From: Muribaculaceae bacterium
GTDB lineage: Bacteria; Bacteroidota; Bacteroidia; Bacteroidales; Muribaculaceae
Assembly: GCA_023667015.1 (NCBI GenBank)
Contig: JAMPAX010000001.1
Location: forward strand, 413,939 to 474,833
DNA: 60,895 nucleotides
Direction: 5' to 3'
Shown one piece after another: positions 1-7,550 of the stretch (the first letter of the stretch is position 1; each line of letters starts with the position of its first letter). A program made the position numbers and the translations under genes. Below the pieces are notes generated by a model that did not search any database, was not told the DNA's origin, and was given only the letters and a program-made list of their open reading frames with translations.

Positions 1-13
1 GTGCCCAGAACAG
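1..13. repeat. Left attachment-site repeat of the integrative element
   Basis: The first 13 bases are identical to the 3' end of the tRNA-Leu gene at 14,535-14,547 and in the same orientation. This is the expected product of site-specific integration into a tRNA 3' end: the gene is restored on the integrase side and a tRNA tail is left at the far side. The window starts on this repeat, so its full length on the left cannot be seen. Confidence 0.75.
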
Positions 14-61
14 TGATAAATGTTTTGGGTGCTATTGGTCTTAACTGGTTGATATTTAGTA

Positions 62-103
62 GGTGTGACAAAATAATCTTGTAGGATTAAATTGATACAC
101 ACC
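62..103. repeat. Long imperfect palindrome S1 (site 1 of 3)
   Basis: The core TAATC-N6-GATTA sits in a longer imperfect inverted repeat with GGTGTG at the left end and CACACC at the right. Its 16-bp core is the exact reverse complement of the core at 10,880-10,895, and a third variant lies at 10,654-10,669. It may be a recombination site for the serine recombinase of the element or a repressor/excisionase binding site close to the left end. Confidence 0.55.
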
Positions 104-110
104 AAGAATG

Positions 111-128
111 GTGACCGTTTGTGACCGT
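111..128. repeat. Tandem GTGACCGT pair near the left end
   Basis: GTGACCGT occurs at 111-118 and again at 121-128, a 10-bp period or one helical turn, about 100 bp inside the left att repeat. A related GTGACC lies near the right end at about 14,459. The spacing suits arm-type binding sites of an integrase or excisionase; this role is inferred from position only. Confidence 0.35.
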
Positions 129-134
129 CATATT

Positions 135-728
135 TTAAGAGTTATTGATGACCTTGATGAAATCAAAAATATCTTCTGGGAGGTGGTAGTCCAGTTTCCC
201 ATCATCCCTCAACTCCATCAATAATCTTCCAAGGAGATTGCTCCCTATAAACATATCTCCTTCCTTTTTGCATCCCCACGTGTCTGCTGTTTTCTTATGG
301 GTGGTAGACTGGTCTTCTACTATCACTTTCCCTTTGGTTGCATCCAATGAGTTTCTGAAATCTTCACTCTGGTCAAATTTGGTTTGAAGACAGAACTTCA
401 TACAATTCACAATTATCTTACCCCAATCACCTCTGCATAGTCCATTCTTCTCACCTGATTTTGCTATCCACTTCATTGGGAGTCCTCTTTTTGTGTATAT
501 TGATAACAGGGTGTCCTTGTCTGTGAACTTCATCATTTGAAATAGTTGCTCACTATTGCAAAACTCCACACCATCCACAACTAATGGTGTAGGATAAAAG
601 TTTCCCAAGATACCCCATTCATCTTTTACCTTGCTGAATGGGATACATTCATTCGTACGATATTCGCACCAGATATAGTATTCTGGATAATACTCCTTTA
701 TGAATGATGCAACCTTTCCTTCCTTCAT
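135..728 (-). CDS. NADAR-family ADP-ribosyl glycosidase (antitoxin-like)
   Basis: A 197-residue protein of the NADAR (YbiA/DUF1768) fold. The N-terminal half has GNFYPTP followed by the SEQLFQMMK helix typical of the family. The C-terminal half has ADTWG and GSNLLGRLLMELR, the usual end of the domain, so the domain is complete. Some NADAR proteins are N-glycosidases that remove ADP-ribose from guanine bases and act as antitoxins to DNA ADP-ribosyltransferases such as DarT1. Here the ATG overlaps the stop of an upstream ADP-ribosyltransferase gene in an ATGA arrangement, so the two are probably translationally coupled. The pairing suggests that this protein reverses the modification made by its neighbour. 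It lies at the left edge of the element, only about 120 bp from att. Fold assignment is strong; the exact substrate is inferred. Confidence 0.85.
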   Translation of the reverse strand: MKEGKVASFIKEYYPEYYIWCEYRTNECIPFSKVKDEWGILGNFYPTPLVVDGVEFCNSEQLFQMMKFTDKDTLLSIYTKRGLPMKWIAKSGEKNGLCRGDWGKIIVNCMKFCLQTKFDQSEDFRNSLDATKGKVIVEDQSTTHKKTADTWGCKKEGDMFIGSNLLGRLLMELRDDGKLDYHLPEDIFDFIKVINNS

Positions 729-1324
729 AGTGTTATCTCTTTCTCTGAATTGGGTATAAGTTGTTGTTTAGCATCCAGCTCCACTTGGTGTATCCTTGTA
801 ATCTTAATCTTCTGGTCATCAAGGACTGCAACATTGAGTCCCAAGTCAGGATTTTTCCAACTGTATGGCCAAGTTATGAACTCAACACCAATACTGTTAA
901 GAAACTCAGATGCTTCTTTTTCTCCTGCTAATGTTAATGATTTGGATAATGATTGACCTTTTACCAAGTCAATATCAATATGTTTCTCAAACTTTTTAGC
1001 AAGGTATTTTCTGAAATCCTTACTATCAAGTGTGAATTTCTCTGGTATGGTATGACCAAGTTTCACTTCTGCTCTCTTGACTATGTCTGGATGAACAGGT
1101 TTCTTGAAATCTATATGTTTGTCATCAGTCAGGTCAGGAACTTCCACTGTATAAACATATTGAGTGGTTACACTCTTGTTAGCACCAGAATAATGTGATG
1201 CTGACTTGAATGAAGAGGTAAGATACACTCCATAACCAAACTTTACCTTCCCATCTCCTTCAAGGACATGTGAAAGGTCAAATTTTGGGAACAATGCTGA
1301 TGAACCGTGATAGAATATAGCCAT
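725..1324 (-). CDS. ADP-ribosyltransferase (ART-PolyVal type), partner of NADAR
   Basis: About 199 residues from the chosen ATG. The start FYHGSS, the following FDLS and the KFGYGVYLTS segment match standalone ART-PolyVal ADP-ribosyltransferases, in which the His of YHGS and the Tyr of GVYLT contact NAD. The TVEVPD strand and the C-terminal segment NSIGVEFITW followed by VAVLDD fit the rest of the fold. The open frame extends 36 codons further upstream, but that part crosses a TATCTTTG promoter box and does not look like protein, so the start at 1324 is preferred. The stop overlaps the NADAR start by four bases. By analogy with DarT1-NADAR it could modify nucleic acid and be toxic; alternatively it could modify a host protein as a phage takeover factor. 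Confidence 0.8.
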   Translation of the reverse strand: MAIFYHGSSALFPKFDLSHVLEGDGKVKFGYGVYLTSSFKSASHYSGANKSVTTQYVYTVEVPDLTDDKHIDFKKPVHPDIVKRAEVKLGHTIPEKFTLDSKDFRKYLAKKFEKHIDIDLVKGQSLSKSLTLAGEKEASEFLNSIGVEFITWPYSWKNPDLGLNVAVLDDQKIKITRIHQVELDAKQQLIPNSEKEITL

Positions 1325-1346
1325 ATTTGAGATAGTTTTCCACTTG

Positions 1347-1354
1347 CAAAGATA
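1347..1354 (-). promoter_or_regulatory. -7 box of the ART-NADAR operon
   Basis: The minus strand reads TATCTTTG, matching the Bacteroidetes TAnnTTTG consensus, 22 bp upstream of the chosen ART start. No TTG is found at the usual -33 distance. Unlike the three promoters to its right, it has no CCAATATTGG palindrome 28 bp upstream, so the toxin-like pair seems to be controlled separately. Confidence 0.55.
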
Positions 1355-1465
1355 CAAAATATTATTGGAAACTCGATTGTAAATAGTGCTAAATATACTA
1401 ATAAATAAAGCATTGCGAAAATATTTCCGCAATACTCTGACCTGTGTTCTGACTTTTGCTCTGAA

Positions 1466-1759
1466 CTATGCTGCCATCATCATTTGACATGATTCTCTTT
1501 GGACTGGGTGGAGGATGTACTGGGTGGTGTTTCCTTCGATGGTGAATTCTATCCTTCCATAACCCATATTCACTTGGAAGGTTTCTGAGATGAACCCATC
1601 AGGGGTAATCTCATAGGGTTGACCTGATGCGATGACCTCGTTGATGTGGGTCTCGATTTGTTTGTTGAGGATATCTGCAAAAAGGTCTGCTGATTCCATT
1701 GCCAGGATGATGTCCTTTGATAAGTTCCCATTTGTGAACTTCTTGATGTTTAGTTTCAT
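1466..1759 (-). CDS. Hypothetical small protein of the integrative element
   Basis: A 97-residue protein with no family I recognise. It has an N-terminal KLNIKKF stretch, a predicted helix around LADILNKQIETHINEV and beta-like segments after residue 50, and no signal peptide or membrane segment. The upstream TAACTTTG box and CCAATATTGG palindrome support it as a real, separately transcribed gene. It may be a DNA-binding or modulator protein of the element, but nothing in the sequence fixes a role. Confidence 0.6.
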   Translation of the reverse strand: MKLNIKKFTNGNLSKDIILAMESADLFADILNKQIETHINEVIASGQPYEITPDGFISETFQVNMGYGRIEFTIEGNTTQYILHPVQRESCQMMMAA

Positions 1760-1794
1760 AACTGTAATTTTTATTGGTTTCTGTTTTGATGTTA

Positions 1795-1840
1795 CAAAGT
1801 TACCAATTGCCTTATTCTTTTAGGAAACAGCCAATATTGG
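1795..1840 (-). promoter_or_regulatory. Promoter with CCAATATTGG operator, copy 1
   Basis: The minus strand has the perfect 10-bp palindrome CCAATATTGG (1831-1840) followed by CTGT, then a TAACTTTG box (1795-1802). The gap between palindrome and box is exactly 28 bp, as in the copies at 2938-2983 and 4331-4376. It drives the 97-residue gene. No -33 TTG is present at the usual distance, so the palindrome may be an activator site. Confidence 0.65.
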
Positions 1841-1850
1841 GAGGTCTCGC

Positions 1851-2888
1851 TTATGCTGCGATACGTTCTACACCAAATCGAGCCTTTACTCCATCGATGA
1901 CACACTTCATACTTGCCTTTCTCCCTTTCATATAGTTGGATAGTGTTGACTTGCTGATTTTGAAGTGAGAGCATATCTCTGCTTGGGTTGAGAACCTGCC
2001 AAGTTCCTTGGTCTTGTCAAACTTCTTGTCAGGGGTGAGTTGATATGCAACCAAGCAGGGTTTGGTAGTCTTGCCACCCTTTGCAGGTTTCTCTGCATTC
2101 TCAACAGATGGTATGGTGGGAGTATCCTCGATTGTTGCAGGAGTTTCCTCTGAGACATGTCCTGTCTCGGATTTGCCTTCTGCATCCTCTGCATACTTCC
2201 ACTTGTATCCATAAGCAGTGCCACCAGTTGAACGCGCTTGATAGATGGTGCCGGCATTGTGTGTTCTATCCGATTCAGAGTCTAATGCTGCCACAGCCTC
2301 TGACACAGAAGCATAAGTCTTGATGAGTTCACCAGTCAGAGACAATTGACACAGGGGTTTTCCTATTTTACCCTTTGACTTCTTGCCTGACTTCTTGCTT
2401 GTTTTCTCCTTACACTTTGGTACTTCACGGAGTGAGTCCCCACATTTGTTGAGAATGACGTTCAGGGTGAGGAGCCATCCAAAATAGTCCAGAGACATAT
2501 CTGTTTTCATAGTCTCAATGTTTCTGCCGGCCTCTTTCATCACATTGAAGAATTGGTCTTGATAAAGGGAGTTACCCCATTTCCCTCCTATGGATTTGTC
2601 GAGGAGACCTTCCAATTGAGGGGCTACATCCTTATCCATCTCTGCATAGGTTATGCAGATTTTTTTCCAGTTGCTGTTCTGCAAGTTGGACTGGTAGTCT
2701 GGATACTCTGCGACCGTAATTTCGTGGAGGTAGGAGAGAACTTCATCCGCATCATAACGATGGTCGCGTACAACCTGAGTGATGACATTCTTTGCCTCTG
2801 CGTTGGTGATGATGTAGCCTACTGTTTCTTTGAGGTCTTTCACTTGGGTGTTGAACACTGCGGGATTGAAAACTTTTGACTTTGCCAT
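1851..2888 (-). CDS. NUMOD-type modular DNA-binding protein (internal start)
   Basis: A 345-residue protein starting at the internal ATG at 2888, which follows its own promoter at 2938-2983. The first 170 residues resemble no family I know. A Lys/Ser-rich linker (KKSGKKSKGK) leads to two copies of a NUMOD-like module. The first has LTGELIKTYASVSEAV and later GYKWKY; the second runs from LVAYQLTPD to IDGVKARF and contains the helix-turn-helix SKSTLSNYMKG. NUMOD modules normally give DNA specificity to homing endonucleases, but no GIY-YIG or HNH nuclease domain is present here. A regulatory or accessory DNA-binding role is inferred. The same frame is also open from the upstream methylase. Confidence 0.6.
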   Translation of the reverse strand: MAKSKVFNPAVFNTQVKDLKETVGYIITNAEAKNVITQVVRDHRYDADEVLSYLHEITVAEYPDYQSNLQNSNWKKICITYAEMDKDVAPQLEGLLDKSIGGKWGNSLYQDQFFNVMKEAGRNIETMKTDMSLDYFGWLLTLNVILNKCGDSLREVPKCKEKTSKKSGKKSKGKIGKPLCQLSLTGELIKTYASVSEAVAALDSESDRTHNAGTIYQARSTGGTAYGYKWKYAEDAEGKSETGHVSEETPATIEDTPTIPSVENAEKPAKGGKTTKPCLVAYQLTPDKKFDKTKELGRFSTQAEICSHFKISKSTLSNYMKGRKASMKCVIDGVKARFGVERIAA

Positions 2889-4298
2889 GTCTTTGGTATT
2901 TAAATTATTAAATATGATGTTTTTATTATTTACATTGCAAAGTTCGCGGTTTCTACTCAATCTTCCACGACAGCCAATATTGGGTGTTCCTGAGACCTCC
3001 ATAGACTGAGTTTCTGCTTGGATAGAATAGTTGGTAATCAGCAGGTGGGTCGCATTGCGGTCATTGTTGTCCTTCATATTGCCGGTATAGACTTTCCCAT
3101 ACTCCTGTATGAAAATACCCTGCTGACTGTAAAGATTGCGGATGAAGTCTGTTGCACCAATAATCATCATCCATTTTGCCTCACACTCATTGATAAGATA
3201 ATTGGCAAGACGTGTGTGGTCAGTACGATTGAACTCATGTCCATCATAATCTGAGAATGGGCTATCATACGGAGGGTCAAGAAACACAAAGTCATTCGCA
3301 CTTGGTTTAGTTTCTCTGAGGAACTGCTCAAAATCCATATTCCAGATGTGGGTCTCGCTGAAATGTTCTCTCAGTTGTGATGACTGATAGTATGCCAACT
3401 TGTTAGCAAGAGTGGTCTTGTTGCAGGAGTTGCCTCCATAACCTTCATTGAACTCATCCTTCTTGTTGTAGCTGAACTTGCCACCAAATGCAGTCTGCCT
3501 GATGAAAAGAAACGTTGCAGCGTGGAGAGGGTTGTTGGTTTTCGTTATGGTGGGGTCGTTGTAGAGTTTCCGATACACAATGTACAGTGAACCTTTGATT
3601 GCAGTTTCCAGATTCATCTGAAAACCTTCCAGAGTTCTGTACCCCTTCTTCTTCATAGACCGCATCCTTCTGGATAGATACTTGATAATCTCAGATTTGA
3701 GCACACTGGACATTTCAGGAAATTCACTGATGATTTCAGCAATCTCAGCATTGTGTTCACCACAGAAAACTGAAACCATGTCCTTCATCTTATTGTCTGA
3801 CACCTTGTTGTCAAAGAAAATTTCAAAGATGCCATATAGGGAGGTCTGGTGTGCGTCAGCAAATGCCTTTGCCTTTTGCCATGTCTTCTCTATATCATTG
3901 ACATAGTTGAAGAAATCCTGATTCTCCTCCTGAATGAATTTGTAGAGGGAGATTAAATCAGTTGAGAAATCATTGATATAGTGCTTCTTCGCTCGCAGTC
4001 CCATAAACACACTTCCACCACCGCAGAAAGGTTCGTAGTAGTTTTCGTAAGTGGGGAGGTTCTGAATGATGTATTTGAGTTCCTTTTTCTTTCCACCCGG
4101 CCACATTACTATCTGCTCCAATTCAGTAGCTGCATTGGTCGAGTTGTAGGTTTCAACACCGTGTGAAACTGTCATAAGGGTATTACCCAATTCCCTCCAA
4201 CCGGGGAGTTCCACTGCCCCTGCTTGGGGATAGAGATTTGTTATCATCATAAAGTCATTGAGACTCTTGCCGAATTGGCTTGCTATTTGATAATTCAT
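1851..4298 (-). CDS. D12-class N6-adenine DNA methyltransferase, in-frame with a C-terminal NUMOD protein
   Basis: An 815-residue open frame with two parts. Residues about 60-430 form a Dam/D12-class methyltransferase: WPGGKKKEL and EPFCGGGSVF make motif I (S-adenosylmethionine binding), and FLDPPYDSPF is the DPPY catalytic motif IV. It would methylate adenine-N6 in DNA. The methylase part should end near residue 430 (LLITNY). Instead the frame stays open through the intergenic-looking segment that holds the next promoter and palindrome, and joins a protein that has its own ATG at 2888. No stop codon separates the two. Either the full fusion is made as well as the short form, or a stop has been lost by mutation or sequence error. 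No cognate restriction enzyme is seen, so an orphan methylase protecting the element or regulating its genes is most likely. Confidence 0.8.
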   Translation of the reverse strand: MNYQIASQFGKSLNDFMMITNLYPQAGAVELPGWRELGNTLMTVSHGVETYNSTNAATELEQIVMWPGGKKKELKYIIQNLPTYENYYEPFCGGGSVFMGLRAKKHYINDFSTDLISLYKFIQEENQDFFNYVNDIEKTWQKAKAFADAHQTSLYGIFEIFFDNKVSDNKMKDMVSVFCGEHNAEIAEIISEFPEMSSVLKSEIIKYLSRRMRSMKKKGYRTLEGFQMNLETAIKGSLYIVYRKLYNDPTITKTNNPLHAATFLFIRQTAFGGKFSYNKKDEFNEGYGGNSCNKTTLANKLAYYQSSQLREHFSETHIWNMDFEQFLRETKPSANDFVFLDPPYDSPFSDYDGHEFNRTDHTRLANYLINECEAKWMMIIGATDFIRNLYSQQGIFIQEYGKVYTGNMKDNNDRNATHLLITNYSIQAETQSMEVSGTPNIGCRGRLSRNRELCNVNNKNIIFNNLNTKDMAKSKVFNPAVFNTQVKDLKETVGYIITNAEAKNVITQVVRDHRYDADEVLSYLHEITVAEYPDYQSNLQNSNWKKICITYAEMDKDVAPQLEGLLDKSIGGKWGNSLYQDQFFNVMKEAGRNIETMKTDMSLDYFGWLLTLNVILNKCGDSLREVPKCKEKTSKKSGKKSKGKIGKPLCQLSLTGELIKTYASVSEAVAALDSESDRTHNAGTIYQARSTGGTAYGYKWKYAEDAEGKSETGHVSEETPATIEDTPTIPSVENAEKPAKGGKTTKPCLVAYQLTPDKKFDKTKELGRFSTQAEICSHFKISKSTLSNYMKGRKASMKCVIDGVKARFGVERIAA
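2938..2983 (-). promoter_or_regulatory. Promoter with CCAATATTGG operator, copy 2
   Basis: Palindrome CCAATATTGG at 2974-2983, followed on the minus strand by CTGT, and a GAACTTTG box (2938-2945, one mismatch to TAnnTTTG) after exactly 28 bp. It lies inside the open frame that links the methylase to the NUMOD protein and supports a separate transcript starting at the ATG at 2888. Confidence 0.6.
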
Positions 4299-4330
4299 AA
4301 TAAAATGCTGATTTATTTTGTTTTACATTG

Positions 4331-4376
4331 CAAAATTAGCAGGTATCCTTGACTTGATGAAGACAGCCAATATTGG
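4331..4376 (-). promoter_or_regulatory. Promoter with CCAATATTGG operator, copy 3
   Basis: Palindrome CCAATATTGG at 4367-4376, then CTGT, then a TAATTTTG box at 4331-4338 after exactly 28 bp. It lies directly upstream of the methyltransferase start at 4298. Confidence 0.65.
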
Positions 4377-4392
4377 GTGTTCTTATGGACAT

Positions 4393-4421
4393 AAAAAAAC
4401 AAGACCCCATCAGAGGTCTTG
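4393..4421 (-). terminator. Rho-independent terminator
   Basis: A perfect 7-bp stem CAAGACC/GGTCTTG (4400-4406 with 4415-4421) is followed on the minus strand by seven T residues. It ends the minus-strand gene whose stop is at 4451. Confidence 0.85.
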
Positions 4422-4450
4422 CCTTCTATATAATGCTATCTTATAAGGAG

Positions 4451-5446
4451 TTATTGAACTCCAAACGTGTTCTTTATATCATCTCGTATCTTGTCAGTTG
4501 CTTTCTCAATCTTAAAGGGTTGGTCTTTGTATCCCTCGATAGCAAACAAGTCCACAATCTTCTTGTTTGAGATGTACGCCTTAATTGCCTCCCTAATCTT
4601 TGACCTGTATCCATTAAGAGTTTTTGCATCAAATTCCTTGACCAATACACCTGTTGATGTATCAGACCTATCCTGAACTGTATCTGTAAGGTGTTTGTAT
4701 ATTCCACGTAATCTCTCAAAGAATTTGGGGGTTAGGTACTCAGGTCTTATGCCATTTTCATATAGCATAAAAGTCAGATATACAGCTTTCTCAATTGCAG
4801 TCAATTTCAGTTCTTTATTGGAATTATCTACATAAATCCGACAATCATACAACCCTGTGTATTTAGGTATACCACCATACTCATTAACTTTTTCTTTGAA
4901 TTTGACTTCCAACTGATATTTGTTTTTGTTTTTACACTCTCTTTTGATTTTCTCTATGATAGAACCAATCTCATCTTCAAGACCAAGTCCATTGGTAATG
5001 CTTTCAGTAAGAGCATCCTCCAATGTGCTTTTTACTTTGTTGTAGGATTTGGGATTTGCAGAAAGATACCCCATCCCCAGTTCATCCTCCTCATTATTAC
5101 CAGCAGAAGTGGAGTTCCCAATATGTTCACCCTCATCTGGGACAATGATGACCTCTCCACCCATATCAGCTGGAATAAGGGATGGATTGAAATGCTTGCC
5201 GTGGAAATATAGGTTGCCAGTGAGTTTACCTATTTTGAACCATAGGTTTCCTTTCTCATCAAGGTCTGATTGGACAATATGCAGAGAACCCTCCACATTT
5301 ACCACCCACTCTTTATCATCTATGATTTCGTACGATGGATTATCGTGGTCTTGAAAAAACAGTTCTATCTGTTTTCTCAAATCATCCTCCTTTCGAGGGG
5401 TGTCTTGTTTTGCTCTATTTAATGTCTTACTTAAAAATCCAGCCAT
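4451..5446 (-). CDS. Hypothetical protein with Bacteroidetes LTAxEKAVYL C-terminal domain
   Basis: 331 residues from the ATG at 5446; the frame continues 13 codons upstream but the ATG before AGFLSKTL is more natural. The N-terminal 100 residues are strand-rich (GSLHIVQSDLD, GNLYFHGKHF), then an acidic linker rich in Asn and Glu. The C-terminal part has KLTAIEKAVYLTF and later LRGIYKHL, a signature I associate with uncharacterised Bacteroidetes proteins of mobile and accessory regions. No catalytic motif is evident. It is followed by a strong terminator and is transcribed alone. The function is unknown. Confidence 0.7.
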   Translation of the reverse strand: MAGFLSKTLNRAKQDTPRKEDDLRKQIELFFQDHDNPSYEIIDDKEWVVNVEGSLHIVQSDLDEKGNLWFKIGKLTGNLYFHGKHFNPSLIPADMGGEVIIVPDEGEHIGNSTSAGNNEEDELGMGYLSANPKSYNKVKSTLEDALTESITNGLGLEDEIGSIIEKIKRECKNKNKYQLEVKFKEKVNEYGGIPKYTGLYDCRIYVDNSNKELKLTAIEKAVYLTFMLYENGIRPEYLTPKFFERLRGIYKHLTDTVQDRSDTSTGVLVKEFDAKTLNGYRSKIREAIKAYISNKKIVDLFAIEGYKDQPFKIEKATDKIRDDIKNTFGVQ

Positions 5447-5559
5447 AATAACAGGGTCTATATAAATGTATAACGAAAACCACACTCATTTAATTATTTA
5501 ACCCCTGAAATTTTCCTTGTCCCAATAATCAGACAGATGGTCATATTTGAACTAAAATA

Positions 5560-5640
5560 GGATATATCCCTGAAATAAGTGAATTTTGAGGTATATGTGA
5601 GATACACATAAAGAAGGTCTGACCTGACTAATTATTTTTG
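5560..5640. repeat. Direct repeat R1 with internal hairpin
   Basis: Starts with the palindrome GGATATATCC and shares its first 33 bases exactly with the copy at 7945. A hairpin TATGTG-loop-CACATA and the shared block AGAAGGTCTGAC follow. The second copy keeps a hairpin at the same place with different stem bases. The two copies lie outside either end of the polymerase-like gene, in the same orientation. The remaining bases of the 5447-5783 gap, on either side of R1, show nothing else that I can interpret. Confidence 0.7.
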
Positions 5641-5783
5641 GAGGAAACATGTTATCAAACAATGACAAACCAACTTAACTCCCAGAATAACAGACATATC
5701 AGATAATCAAGGGATACTCGTAAACCAATGAGTGAGGGAACAACCGTGGATGTCATGTTTCTTTCCTACTCATCTGCATCCAT

Positions 5784-7310
5784 TCACTCTACTTTGAGTT
5801 TCAGTTTCACACCATATATATCCAATGCAGTCTGTTCCATAACAGATTTAACCAACTCTACATCTGACTCCAAACATCCAATACAATCATGTACGGTGTA
5901 GAGGTATCTGATATGAGGGTCAAGGTTCTTCAACACCTCCTTGATATACCTCACTTCCTCATCCTGCAACCTCCTTGCCAATACACTTGCATTCTCATCA
6001 GGATGTTTCCTCTTGGGTTCAGGGTGTTTCTTATACCATAGTATCTCTTCATAGATGCTTGGTTCATTCTCATAAAGATACCTCCATAGGTTTTTCAGAA
6101 ACTTTCTCTCTATATTCTTTGGTTGCTTATCATCAACACCAACCATCTGTTTCCCAAACAAGAATTTTATAATCCAGTGCTTAATCAGAGGTCGCAGTTT
6201 GATATAGGGATTGGAGGATGATTCATGTTTCACTTTATCAAGGACATTCTCCTCATCCAATGCCTGCTCCCTGACTTTCTTTTTCTTGCTTTTCTTGTTC
6301 TTGGATATATGGTTATTGTACTCACTGATAATGTCATCCACAGACCTGTCTTTGAGTAATCCTGTAATATCAATCAACCACTCATAGAAATCACCTTTCA
6401 AAGCATGTTCCATCCATAGAGAATTGAGTGTATTACCCAGTTCCTGTTTCTTTCTCTTTACCCTCAACCCCAACAGAGTAGGTTGTGAATTACTTATATC
6501 AACCTCCTTGAACCTCTCACCATTGATAGTAAAGAAACCTCCATGTCTGTATTCTGACTTCATACGGGTCATTATAGAGTATAGTCTCCCGTTTGCTCCA
6601 TCAATGGTTATGTTCATACCGCTGTCAGTCTTATGATGCAAGTTTTCTATGTCATTAAAATGTTTCAGTTTCTTATTATAGTAATCCCTTGCTTTATCCC
6701 CTGTCTTTGAGTTTTGCAAACCAATGATACACACATCCTTTATCCTCATCATCACTTCATAAAACTCATCATTCACCACCATAAACTTTATAGTATCTCT
6801 CTGCTTCTCCCATAACCACTCATCTGCATAAGGAGGTTTCTCACAGGGAGTATCCTCCTCAAAAGGGATATCAACAAAGAAATCATCCCACTTCTTATAC
6901 TTCCAGTAATCTACCTCATACAGATAACCATGTTTCCCAACACTATAACTGCACCTCAAACCAGTAATATAACCCATCATAGAAAGTGCAAGAACAACCT
7001 TCTGAGGATACCTCTGACTACCATAACCTGTCTTCTTAATGAACCCCTCTTGATTATACTCACCCAAATGATTAGACTGGAAGAAATAATTACCTATGAC
7101 AAAGAAACTCCTCTTGAATTTATGGATATAATCACTCCTCCCTGAAATCTGATCATCAAGATTGATTATCTCTTTACTCTTAGGGAATAACTTCATTGAG
7201 TGATAGAGATAAACCATCTCTCTATCTTCCCTTGTCATATTCTTCAAATCATCAATCAACCTACTGAAATCACTATTGTAAATCTCTACAATCCTACCAT
7301 TAACTCGCAT
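5784..7310 (-). CDS. Compact family-A/T7-like polymerase-fold protein
   Basis: 508 residues from the ATG at 7310 (a GTG 33 bp upstream is also possible). Three short motifs match the palm and fingers of family-A polymerases in the right order: motif A as VDISNSQPTLL (Asp 271), motif B as RPLIKHWIIKFLFG (R, then K after 3, then an aromatic-Gly after 7 more, residues 373-386), and motif C as YTVHDCIG (Asp 475). The usual Pol I exonuclease and 5' nuclease domains are absent and there is no T7-like N-terminal domain that I can see. A Lys-rich insert (SKNKKSKKKK) lies between A and B. As the only replication-like gene in the element it may be a replicase or primer-extending enzyme. The assignment rests on motif spacing, not on overall similarity, so catalytic activity is unproven. 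Confidence 0.6.
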   Translation of the reverse strand: MRVNGRIVEIYNSDFSRLIDDLKNMTREDREMVYLYHSMKLFPKSKEIINLDDQISGRSDYIHKFKRSFFVIGNYFFQSNHLGEYNQEGFIKKTGYGSQRYPQKVVLALSMMGYITGLRCSYSVGKHGYLYEVDYWKYKKWDDFFVDIPFEEDTPCEKPPYADEWLWEKQRDTIKFMVVNDEFYEVMMRIKDVCIIGLQNSKTGDKARDYYNKKLKHFNDIENLHHKTDSGMNITIDGANGRLYSIMTRMKSEYRHGGFFTINGERFKEVDISNSQPTLLGLRVKRKKQELGNTLNSLWMEHALKGDFYEWLIDITGLLKDRSVDDIISEYNNHISKNKKSKKKKVREQALDEENVLDKVKHESSSNPYIKLRPLIKHWIIKFLFGKQMVGVDDKQPKNIERKFLKNLWRYLYENEPSIYEEILWYKKHPEPKRKHPDENASVLARRLQDEEVRYIKEVLKNLDPHIRYLYTVHDCIGCLESDVELVKSVMEQTALDIYGVKLKLKVE

Positions 7311-7550
7311 ATATAAAACATTATAAATTTCATAAAACACCAATCTCTTTCACTACGTGAATAAGAGTTGGAGTTCTTCCATTTCATTCCAGAACCCCAA
7401 CATCATAAATGACCATGTTTCCTATCAAGTGATATACCCTCTTTCTAATATCCTTCTATAACACCCTCACAACACATGTACCCTTTATGTCCCTATTATT
7501 CGCTCACTTGGTGTCTCCTCACATTTTAAACAATAACAAAAACAAGAATA

